Positions 6,315 to 10,772 of a stretch of DNA of 10,772 nt are shown piece after piece (position 1 is the first letter of the stretch; every line of letters begins with the position of its first letter). A program made the translations under genes and the position numbers. The DNA lies in contig JAFGLP010000125.1 of assembly GCA_016927965.1 (NCBI GenBank), positions 1 through 10,772 of the forward strand, read 5' to 3'. The notes below the pieces were generated by a model. It was not told where the DNA came from and made no database searches. It worked only from the letters and a program-made list of their open reading frames with translations. The stretch is from Dehalococcoidia bacterium (lineage in GTDB: Bacteria; Chloroflexota; Dehalococcoidia; GIF9; UBA5629).

Positions 6315-6584
6315 TCAATTTGAAATCAGGTCATTCGCATTCAGACTGCCGGCTTCGATCTCTTGCGCTTTGCCTTTTGCGTCATGGATAATTCTCTTTG
6401 CTCGTTCTCTGGCTTCTTCAAGTATGTCCTCCGCTTTATGAAGCGTCTCCCCGGCTTTGTTTTTCAATATCAGCCGTGTTTCCTTGCCGGGGTGAGGGGC
6501 ATACAGGAGGCCGAGCGCTACACCTGCGACAGCGCCTGCAAGAATCCCAATTCCGAATCCTGTCCCGGTTCCATTTTCTGTCAT
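6315..6584 (-). CDS. YtxH-domain protein, copy 1
   Basis: The 89-residue product has the same plan as its neighbour: a Gly/Ala membrane helix (about 9-29), LYAPHPGKETR at 27-37, and an amphipathic Lys/Glu-rich helix (about 40-78). It then adds a short polar tail (EIEAGSLNANDLISN) absent from copy 2. The ATG at 6584 follows GGAGG at five bases. It is the first gene of the leftward cluster, so the likely promoter lies just upstream. The two copies point to a tandem duplication followed by divergence. The membrane position and helical tail suggest oligomerisation at the membrane, which is inferred. Confidence 0.92.
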   Translation of the reverse strand: MTENGTGTGFGIGILAGAVAGVALGLLYAPHPGKETRLILKNKAGETLHKAEDILEEARERAKRIIHDAKGKAQEIEAGSLNANDLISN

Positions 6585-6651
6585 TGTATCCTCCGGTAAT
6601 TAGAAATTTTGTCGAGTGTGTTTTTCGGGAGAACGGTCATCAACATCGGAG

Positions 6652-6681
6652 ATTGTATGAGAAAGCAAATCAAATAGTCAT
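6652..6681 (-). promoter_or_regulatory. Candidate promoter of the YtxH/DUF502/PRC-barrel cluster
   Basis: Read on the minus strand, ATGACT (6676-6681) and TACAAT (6652-6657) are 18 bases apart and about 68 bases before the first YtxH start codon. The -10 matches 5 of 6 consensus bases; the -35 only 4 of 6. A stress sigma factor with other preferences is also possible. Confidence 0.35.
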
Positions 6682-6703
6682 AAAATTCAGGGGATAAACG
6701 TTT

Positions 6704-6828
6704 CAAAAATATAACATTTTGGTTTGCCGGCATGCTTTTTGTGAATGAATGATGGTTAAGGCAGGCATGTAAAACAGCGATTATTTTCAAGGAGGTTTAA
6801 CTCCACAGATGAAAATGTTATTTTTTTG
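6704..6828. repeat. 125-bp block with 17-bp terminal inverted repeats
   Basis: CAAAAATATAACATTTT at 6704-6720 and AAAATGTTATTTTTTTG at 6812-6828 are reverse complements at 16 of 17 positions. They enclose 91 bases without a gene. The block lies in the 373-bp gap between the divergent YtxH and Lrp-domain genes. It contains a free-standing ribosome-binding-site-like AAGGAGG (6789-6795). No clear target-site duplication flanks it, so a transposon remnant (MITE-like) is only one reading; a structured RNA is another. AT-rich composition lowers the significance. Confidence 0.45.
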
Positions 6829-6900
6829 TTACTTATGAAGCTCCAATTTTATAACTAATTCATGTTCGGCCCGGTACAATATAAATAATGACGGCTGATA

Positions 6901-6928
6901 TTGACAGGTTCCGGCAATTTGCTGAAAT
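6901..6928 (+). promoter_or_regulatory. Possible promoter of the Lrp-domain/DJ-1 pair
   Basis: A perfect TTGACA (6901-6906) is followed 16 bases later by TGAAAT (6923-6928, 4 of 6). It lies about 30 bases before the start at 6958. A second option is TACAATATAAAT at 6875-6886, which has a good -10 look but no recognisable -35. Neither is decisive. Confidence 0.3.
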
Positions 6929-6957
6929 CGAAATCAGGTGCACAAGGAGGCAGTTTA

Positions 6958-7320
6958 ATGAGTGTTCGGATATACTTGCTGCTTGATATTGTAAACGGGA
7001 ACCAGGCATGCGCCGCGGAACTGCTTAAAAGCAAACCGGGGGTGAAGCTCGTGGATTCTTTGGAAAATTCACCTGATTTGATTGTTGTCATTGAAGCCCC
7101 GTGCAAAGAACGCCTGGGTGAAGCGCTTATGCCGGTTATAGATTGCATAGACGGTATTACCCATAATCTGAAGGTGCTGATAGGGGAAGGAAACACGCGA
7201 GCACCGGATTTTGACACCAGGCCTGGTGTCAAAGCAGCCAACAACGGTGGAAAGAGAGTTGCCGCATCATGTATGCAATCAGGTATTGACCGCTCAAAAA
7301 AGGAGATGGTCCATGCTTGA
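6958..7320 (+). CDS. Lrp/AsnC ligand-domain-like protein with extra C-terminal tail
   Basis: The start is the ATG at 6958, seven bases after AAGGAGG; an earlier in-frame TTG at 6901 has no RBS and is part of a TTGACA motif. The product is 120 residues. Residues 1-77 read as the beta-alpha-beta-beta-alpha-beta fold of the Lrp/AsnC effector (RAM/ACT-like) domain: IYLLLDIVNGN, AELLKSKPGVKLVDS, DLIVVIEAP, LGEALMPVIDCIDGI, HNLKVLIG. No helix-turn-helix is present, so it resembles the stand-alone 'demi' Lrp proteins that bind small ligands or modulate partners. Residues 78-120 are an unrelated low-similarity tail, part of which is encoded by a 24-bp perfect palindrome. It overlaps the DJ-1/PfpI gene by 8 bases, implying translational coupling. 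The assignment rests on fold pattern, not a diagnostic motif. Confidence 0.7.
   Translation: MSVRIYLLLDIVNGNQACAAELLKSKPGVKLVDSLENSPDLIVVIEAPCKERLGEALMPVIDCIDGITHNLKVLIGEGNTRAPDFDTRPGVKAANNGGKRVAASCMQSGIDRSKKEMVHA
7210..7233. repeat. 24-bp perfect palindrome inside a coding region
   Basis: Bases 7210-7221 (TTTGACACCAGG) are the exact reverse complement of 7222-7233. It lies within codons 85-92 of the Lrp-domain gene, about 80 bases before the start of the overlapping DJ-1/PfpI gene. In RNA it would form a hairpin of about 10 pairs; as DNA it could be an operator for a dimeric regulator. Confidence 0.85.
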
Positions 7321-7861
7321 GGGAAAACGCGTCGCGATTCTGGTAGAAGAAGGCTATGAAGATTCCGAACTGGTTGAGCCTGTCAGAGCGATGAAAGACG
7401 CTGGCGCCAGGATAATCTTCATAGGTAACGATATGAACAAAACATATAAGGGAAAAAGGGGGGTAACAAGTATACATCCGGATACCACTGCGGATAAGAT
7501 CGGAATAGATGAATTCGACGCTATAATAATACCGGGAGGCCACGCTCCGGAAAAAATGCGGCTCTACCAGGCAATGATCGACCTTGTAAAAAAAGCTTTC
7601 GAGACCGGTAAGATAATAGCTGCTGTTTGTCACGGTCCCCAATTGCTTATCTCGGCAGATATCCTCAAAGGCCGTCGCGTTACGTCCTGGCCATCGATAG
7701 CGGTCGATTTGGAAAACGCCGGCGCCAATTGGATAGATGCTCCTGTTATTCGAGACGGCAGTATAATAACATCGCGCAAACCTGCCGACTTGCCGAAATT
7801 CAATAAAGCAATTGTAGAAGCCTTGCTTGAGGTCAAAACGGTCATAAGGAGCCGGGATTAG
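7313..7861 (+). CDS. DJ-1/PfpI-family protein (class I glutamine-amidotransferase-like)
   Basis: The ATG at 7313 is preceded by AAAGGAG at seven bases and overlaps the upstream stop by 8 bases. The 182-residue product has the flavodoxin-like DJ-1/PfpI fold: VAILVEEGYEDSEL near the N-terminus with Glu16, IIIPGGHAPE at 71-80, and the nucleophile elbow AAVCHGPQLL with Cys106 and His107. It ends with the conserved VTSWPSIAVDLENAGANW and IITSRKPADLPKF blocks. Members include intracellular peptidases of the PfpI type, glyoxalase/deglycase-type enzymes and chaperones; Cys-His adjacency favours the PfpI group. Activity on a specific substrate cannot be inferred. Length and all key residues are intact. 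Co-expression with the Lrp-domain protein is likely. Confidence 0.93.
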   Translation: MLEGKRVAILVEEGYEDSELVEPVRAMKDAGARIIFIGNDMNKTYKGKRGVTSIHPDTTADKIGIDEFDAIIIPGGHAPEKMRLYQAMIDLVKKAFETGKIIAAVCHGPQLLISADILKGRRVTSWPSIAVDLENAGANWIDAPVIRDGSIITSRKPADLPKFNKAIVEALLEVKTVIRSRD

Positions 7862-7891
7862 AGAGCAAATGACCGTCAGGCTTGATTCAAG

Positions 7892-8593
7892 TTAATTGGG
7901 CTGGTTTATCATATAACCTGTTTTTGCCACGGTGTGAATGATTGGTTCCGTACCGGCTCCACCCTCAATTTTTCCTCTTAATCTGCTTATCCAGGTACGT
8001 AGAATCTGCACATCATCACGGTAAGCAGGCCCCCAGACTTTGGTTAGCAGATCGCCGTACAGCAAGAGGCTGCCCGCATTTTGAGCAAGCTCACTGAGCA
8101 GCAGCCATTCAATCCGCGTAAGGCGAATTTCCGTGTCTTTTAAAAAGACAAGACGCTTTTTAAAATCAATAGTCAGATCCCCAAAGGAAAGCTGGTGATA
8201 AACTTTTTTTGATTCCGTTGACCCAATGCGCCGCTTGAGTGCCTCAATACGGGCTATGAGTTCGTCAGGACTGAAAGGTTTGGCAAGATAATCATCGGCG
8301 CCCAGGCTGAATCCTTGTAACTTGTCGGTATTTTCACCTCTTGCGCTGAGCATGATAACCGGCACTGAAGAAAAAGAGCGGATTTCTTTAAGAGTTTCAA
8401 AACCGTCTTTTTTCGGCATTACCACGTCCAGGACGATAAGATCCGGTTCCTGAGCCTGCGTTTGTTCAATTGCTTCTAATCCATCTTTGGCGGTGATGAC
8501 CTCATAACCCTTCGTTCGAAGCTTGGAACTGAGGAAATTAAGAATACGGGGTTCGTTGTCTACTATTAAAACGCAGTACTGTTTGATGACAAT
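7892..8593 (-). CDS. OmpR/PhoB-family response regulator, apparently with an ATT start
   Basis: Reading from 8593 gives 233 residues, normal for the family. The receiver has D12 and E14 after strand 1 (VLIVDNEP), D56 in PDLIVLD, S83 and K105 (YLAKP). A winged-helix domain spans about 135-230 (TRIEWLLLSELAQNAG, VWGPAYRDDVQILRTWISRLRGKI, HTVAKTGYMI). There is no ATG, GTG or TTG in this frame before the GTG at 8425, which lies directly after D56 and would delete half the receiver. An in-frame TAA at 8597-8599 limits the upstream side, leaving ATT at 8593 as the best candidate. A strong promoter ends about 23 bases upstream, which supports that start. The gene may have lost an ATG by point mutation or use ATT as infC does. 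It is divergent from the PAS histidine kinase, its probable partner, and convergent with the DJ-1 gene. Confidence 0.85.
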   Translation of the reverse strand: MVIKQYCVLIVDNEPRILNFLSSKLRTKGYEVITAKDGLEAIEQTQAQEPDLIVLDVVMPKKDGFETLKEIRSFSSVPVIMLSARGENTDKLQGFSLGADDYLAKPFSPDELIARIEALKRRIGSTESKKVYHQLSFGDLTIDFKKRLVFLKDTEIRLTRIEWLLLSELAQNAGSLLLYGDLLTKVWGPAYRDDVQILRTWISRLRGKIEGGAGTEPIIHTVAKTGYMINQPN

Positions 8594-8622
8594 GCCTTAA
8601 TACTCTATCTAATTTAAAAGCA

Positions 8623-8651
8623 ATAATAGCAATACGTTCAGGTGGTGTCAA
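8623..8651 (-). promoter_or_regulatory. Sigma70-type promoter of the response regulator gene
   Basis: On the minus strand, TTGACA (8646-8651, perfect) and TATTAT (8623-8628, 5 of 6) are separated by exactly 17 bases. Transcription would begin near 8616, giving a leader of roughly 23 bases before the ATT at 8593. It is back-to-back with the histidine kinase promoter. Confidence 0.7.
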
Positions 8652-8668
8652 CTGGTTGGCAGGGTTAA

Positions 8669-8697
8669 TTGACTCGGCTTCAGAGTGGAATTAGAAT
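8669..8697 (+). promoter_or_regulatory. Sigma70-type promoter of the PAS histidine kinase gene
   Basis: TTGACT (8669-8674) and TAGAAT (8692-8697), each 5 of 6 to consensus, are separated by 17 bases. Transcription would start near 8704, about 38 bases before the ATG at 8742. This placement rules out the GTG at 8685 as the start. Only 17 bases separate its -35 from the divergent promoter's -35, so one bound regulator could affect both. Confidence 0.65.
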
Positions 8698-8701
8698 ATT
8701 A

Positions 8702-8732
8702 CCTGCCGGGGATTGCGGCCGTTGCCGGCAGG
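8702..8732 (+). promoter_or_regulatory. Inverted repeat overlapping the kinase ribosome binding site
   Basis: CCTGCCGG (8702-8709) is the exact reverse complement of CCGGCAGG (8725-8732), which runs into the AGGAGG RBS (8730-8735) of the kinase gene. In RNA this could mask the RBS. However, if transcription starts near 8704, the first two or three bases of the left arm are missing and the hairpin is weaker. It may instead be a DNA site. Confidence 0.35.
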
Positions 8733-8741
8733 AGGATTCCA

Positions 8742-9839
8742 ATGGACGATGCGCAAGACGAAAGCCTAATAAGCGAAATCGCAGATATACCATGGAGCCC
8801 GGAACGCTGGCAAGAGATATTTGATGCTATACCGGAGATGGTTTCCATTCATGACAGAAATCACAGGATAATTAAAGCAAATAAAGCTCTTGCCAGAACA
8901 TTTGATGTGACGCCGGAACAGCTTGAAGGTAAAAACTGCTATCAAATTTTTCATAGTGGGGATTTGCCCATAGAGAATTGTCCGCATTTAACTACAATCC
9001 TGGAAAAGAAACAGGCAGTAACAGAAATATTTGAACCTGCCCGGAACGCTTATTTAGAGATATCTACCTCTCCCATATTTGACAGTTGCGGTGAAATTAC
9101 AGGCACCGTCCATATTATTCGCGACATCAGTGAACGTAAAAGGCTCGACAGGGCCAAAGATGAATTTGTCAGCTTTGTATCCCATGAGTTGAGGACTCCA
9201 CTGACGGTAATAACGGGATGTTTAAGCACTATTCTGGCTGAATGGGAACGCCTTCCTCCGGAAGAAACACAGCAACTCCTGGATGATGCCGTTTTGGAAA
9301 GCGAATCAATGTCATATTTGCTGGAGAATTTGCTGGAACTATCCCGCGCCCGTGGTAACAGACTGATCCTTTACAAAGAACCGGTGAATTTGAAAACGCT
9401 CTTGAATGAAGTCCTCGTGAAAATAAAACAACAATTTAAAGAGCATAAATTCACTGCCGCTTTTGCTGATGGTCTCCGGTTAATAAATGCTGATCCAAAT
9501 AGAATTCAGCGCATTCTTTACAATTTAATTGAGAATGCCGCTACACTCTCAAACACGCAAAGCCGGATAAGAATTTCAGCAAAGGCAAGTCAAGGTTATT
9601 TGATCATCGGGGTAAGCAACCAGGAATATCTGCCTCCCGACCAGCAACAAACGATTCTTGATCCATTACAGCCGGAAATTGCTAACAACTGTCCAAAATT
9701 CAGAGCAACTGATTTGGGTATGCTCGTATGCAAGCAACTGGTCGAAGCGCATGGCGGGGACATCTGGATTGAGTCTGCCGTGCATAAAGGAACTACTTTC
9801 TTTATTTCCTTTCCTTTTGGACAGGCTTTGAATTTGTAA
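8742..9839 (+). CDS. Soluble PAS-domain sensor histidine kinase with degenerate G1 box
   Basis: The start is the ATG at 8742 (AGGAGG at six bases), giving 365 residues without any membrane segment. A PAS domain covers about 22-133 (IFDAIPEMVSIHDRNHRIIKAN, CYQIFHSGD, ENCPH with Cys66 and Cys80, GTVHIIRDISERKRL); such Cys-bearing PAS domains are common in redox or haem sensing, but no ligand is evident. The HisKA H-box FVSFVSHELRTPLT places the phosphorylated His at 148. The catalytic domain has an N-box (NRIQRILYNLIENAA, Asn261 and Asn265). The G1 box is abnormal: where VSDTGIGI is expected there is VSNQEYLP, so the Asp and both glycines are lost. G2 is partly kept (DLGMLVCKQLVEAHGGDIWIES). 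It may bind ATP poorly or act as a phosphatase. The divergent OmpR-type regulator is the likely partner. Confidence 0.9.
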   Translation: MDDAQDESLISEIADIPWSPERWQEIFDAIPEMVSIHDRNHRIIKANKALARTFDVTPEQLEGKNCYQIFHSGDLPIENCPHLTTILEKKQAVTEIFEPARNAYLEISTSPIFDSCGEITGTVHIIRDISERKRLDRAKDEFVSFVSHELRTPLTVITGCLSTILAEWERLPPEETQQLLDDAVLESESMSYLLENLLELSRARGNRLILYKEPVNLKTLLNEVLVKIKQQFKEHKFTAAFADGLRLINADPNRIQRILYNLIENAATLSNTQSRIRISAKASQGYLIIGVSNQEYLPPDQQQTILDPLQPEIANNCPKFRATDLGMLVCKQLVEAHGGDIWIESAVHKGTTFFISFPFGQALNL

Positions 9840-9956
9840 AAGGGGATAACCGGGCTTATTTGCCGCGCAGGTTAAACCACGGAAGCGCCAGCCTGGTTGA
9901 AAAGCGGAATTAAAATTAAATCTGGATTACCGGCACGTTCGTATGCAGCAGCGTTG

Positions 9957-9965
9957 TGTTACAAT
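9957..9965 (+). promoter_or_regulatory. Possible extended -10 promoter of the PAS-GAF gene
   Basis: TGTTACAAT fits an extended -10 element (TGn plus a 5-of-6 TATAAT) located about 55 bases before the ATG at 10019. There is no good -35. The rest of the 179-bp gap shows no gene and no clear terminator for the upstream kinase gene. Confidence 0.35.
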
Positions 9966-10018
9966 AATTCCTGCCCGTACCGTTCTTAATTAACCCGTGA
10001 TGAAAAGAGGTGAGATGA

Positions 10019-10772
10019 ATGCCGTCGGAAAAAAAGAAAAGAGCCGAGCATGCGAAATCGAAAACGCGTACAGTTTCAGAGAGACATGCGGCGCCGGCTG
10101 AAGAACAACAAACCGGCCGGGGGTACGGTGAAGCCAGCATTTTCGGGGACAGCCCGGTTGATGTTAATACCTTGCTGAGGGAATATGCCATTGAATCAGC
10201 TGTTATAGGCATCGCTGTGTTAGATTTAGACGGTAAATTGACATTTGCCAACCGGACGTTAGTGCGGATGGGTGAATATGATATGGCTGATATTATCGGC
10301 AAGCATGTCCGGATATTTTTCGAAGATGAAAAAGCGGTGGAAAATGCGATTGAAACCGTTAAAGAAAAGCAGTCATGGCAGGGAGAACTTAAAGCCAAAA
10401 AGAAGGATGGCTCCACTTTCCACCTGATGGCATGGGTGACGGCAGTTACCGATGAGAGCGGCGAACCGGTTTACCTGCTGGCTTCTGCCGCCGATATAAG
10501 TCAACGTAAACAAATGGAAGATGCACTCAGAGTCGGGCTGGCGGTTTCCCTCAAGAGGGAGCAGCAATTACAGGCTTTGCTGGACAGCACGCAAGCAGTA
10601 CTTAAATACGGACGATTTGAGGACACAGCCCGCGAGATATTCAACAGTTGTAAAAGTCTTCTGGGGGCAACTTCCGGGTATGTATCGCTGCTCAGCAAGG
10701 ACGGTAAAAAGAACGAAGTACTTTTTGTCGATTCCGGCGGAAGTGTTTGCGAAGTTGATGAATCACTTCCAA
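10019..10772 (+). CDS. PAS-GAF sensor protein, 3'-truncated by the window edge
   Basis: The frame is open from the ATG at 10019 to the right edge (251 complete codons). An overlapping ATG at 10015 is in another frame and terminates early. AGAGGTGA lies a few bases upstream as RBS. Residues 1-25 are strongly basic and polar. Residues about 55-165 form a PAS domain (IGIAVLDLDGKLTFANRTLVRMG, DIIGKHVRIFF, WQGELKAKKKDGSTFHL, YLLASAADISQRKQMEDAL). After a coiled connector (166-190), residues about 192 onward look like the start of a GAF domain (LKYGRFEDTAREIFNSCKSLLGATSGYVSLLSKDG). This layout is typical of cytoplasmic histidine kinases or other multi-domain sensors; the output domain lies beyond the window. 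It follows the histidine kinase on the same strand, with its own promoter likely. Confidence 0.88.
   Translation, partial: MPSEKKKRAEHAKSKTRTVSERHAAPAEEQQTGRGYGEASIFGDSPVDVNTLLREYAIESAVIGIAVLDLDGKLTFANRTLVRMGEYDMADIIGKHVRIFFEDEKAVENAIETVKEKQSWQGELKAKKKDGSTFHLMAWVTAVTDESGEPVYLLASAADISQRKQMEDALRVGLAVSLKREQQLQALLDSTQAVLKYGRFEDTAREIFNSCKSLLGATSGYVSLLSKDGKKNEVLFVDSGGSVCEVDESLP

Noticed and set aside
6581..6790. Minus-strand open frame of 69 codons upstream of the YtxH pair
   Set aside because: It overlaps the YtxH RBS and start, has no RBS of its own and no recognisable protein character.
6855..7244. Minus-strand open frame of 129 codons
   Set aside because: It is antisense to the Lrp-domain gene, whose plus-strand reading has an RBS and a sensible fold pattern.
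8685..8741. GTG at 8685 as start of the PAS histidine kinase
   Set aside because: It lies inside the spacer of a near-consensus promoter and lacks an RBS, whereas the ATG at 8742 has AGGAGG.
9916..10416. Minus-strand open frame of 166 codons
   Set aside because: It is Ser/Cys-rich and antisense to the PAS-GAF gene, whose PAS motifs are unmistakable on the plus strand.

Overview
The window looks like a chromosomal stretch of a mid-GC bacterium with strong AGGAGG-type ribosome binding sites and sigma70-type promoters. The gene content suggests an anaerobic Chloroflexota lineage such as Dehalococcoidia: a 'DSRCP..CIW' lipoprotein carrying a BP74-like domain, soluble PAS histidine kinases beside OmpR-type regulators, tandem YtxH proteins, and an Lrp ligand-domain protein overlapping a DJ-1/PfpI gene. 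That assignment is an inference from protein flavour; there is no rRNA or marker gene. I see no CRISPR array, tRNA, rRNA or intact insertion sequence.

Left part (1-1880, + strand). The 3' end of an exported or surface protein with a Thr/Pro linker and two diverged internal repeats ends at a very good intrinsic terminator. After a leader with a 12-bp hairpin comes a lipoprotein combining a 'DSRCP..CIW' module with a BP74-like domain.

Middle (1961-6584, all - strand). Transcription appears to start upstream of 6584. It runs through two YtxH paralogues, a DUF502 membrane protein, a PRC-barrel protein, a 38-bp perfect palindrome, a four-helix membrane protein, a remnant of a sugar-dehydrogenase C-terminus, a phosphoribosyltransferase, a frameshifted alpha/beta hydrolase, and a lone receiver-domain protein lacking the phosphoacceptor Asp. 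Strong individual RBSs and short gaps suggest one or a few transcription units. The families (YtxH, PRC-barrel, DUF502, PRT plus hydrolase) are often stress- or envelope-associated, so a general stress locus is a fair inference.

Right part (6704-10772). An AT-rich intergenic segment holds a 125-bp block bounded by 17-bp near-perfect inverted repeats. Then come the Lrp/AsnC-ligand-domain-like protein and the overlapping DJ-1/PfpI-family protein. Next is a divergent two-component pair: an OmpR-family response regulator (-) and a soluble PAS histidine kinase (+), with back-to-back near-consensus promoters. The regulator appears to start at a non-canonical ATT codon, and the kinase has a degenerate ATP-binding G1 box. 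A further PAS-GAF sensor gene enters from 10019 and is cut by the window edge.

The recurring theme is decay or divergence of signalling and enzyme parts: a receiver without its Asp, a kinase without a normal G1 box, a regulator without a normal start codon, a hydrolase broken by a small deletion, and a gene fragment. I found no clear new multi-gene system. The points most worth a second look are the split PRT/hydrolase pair, the atypical two-component proteins, the palindromes, and the 125-bp inverted-repeat block.
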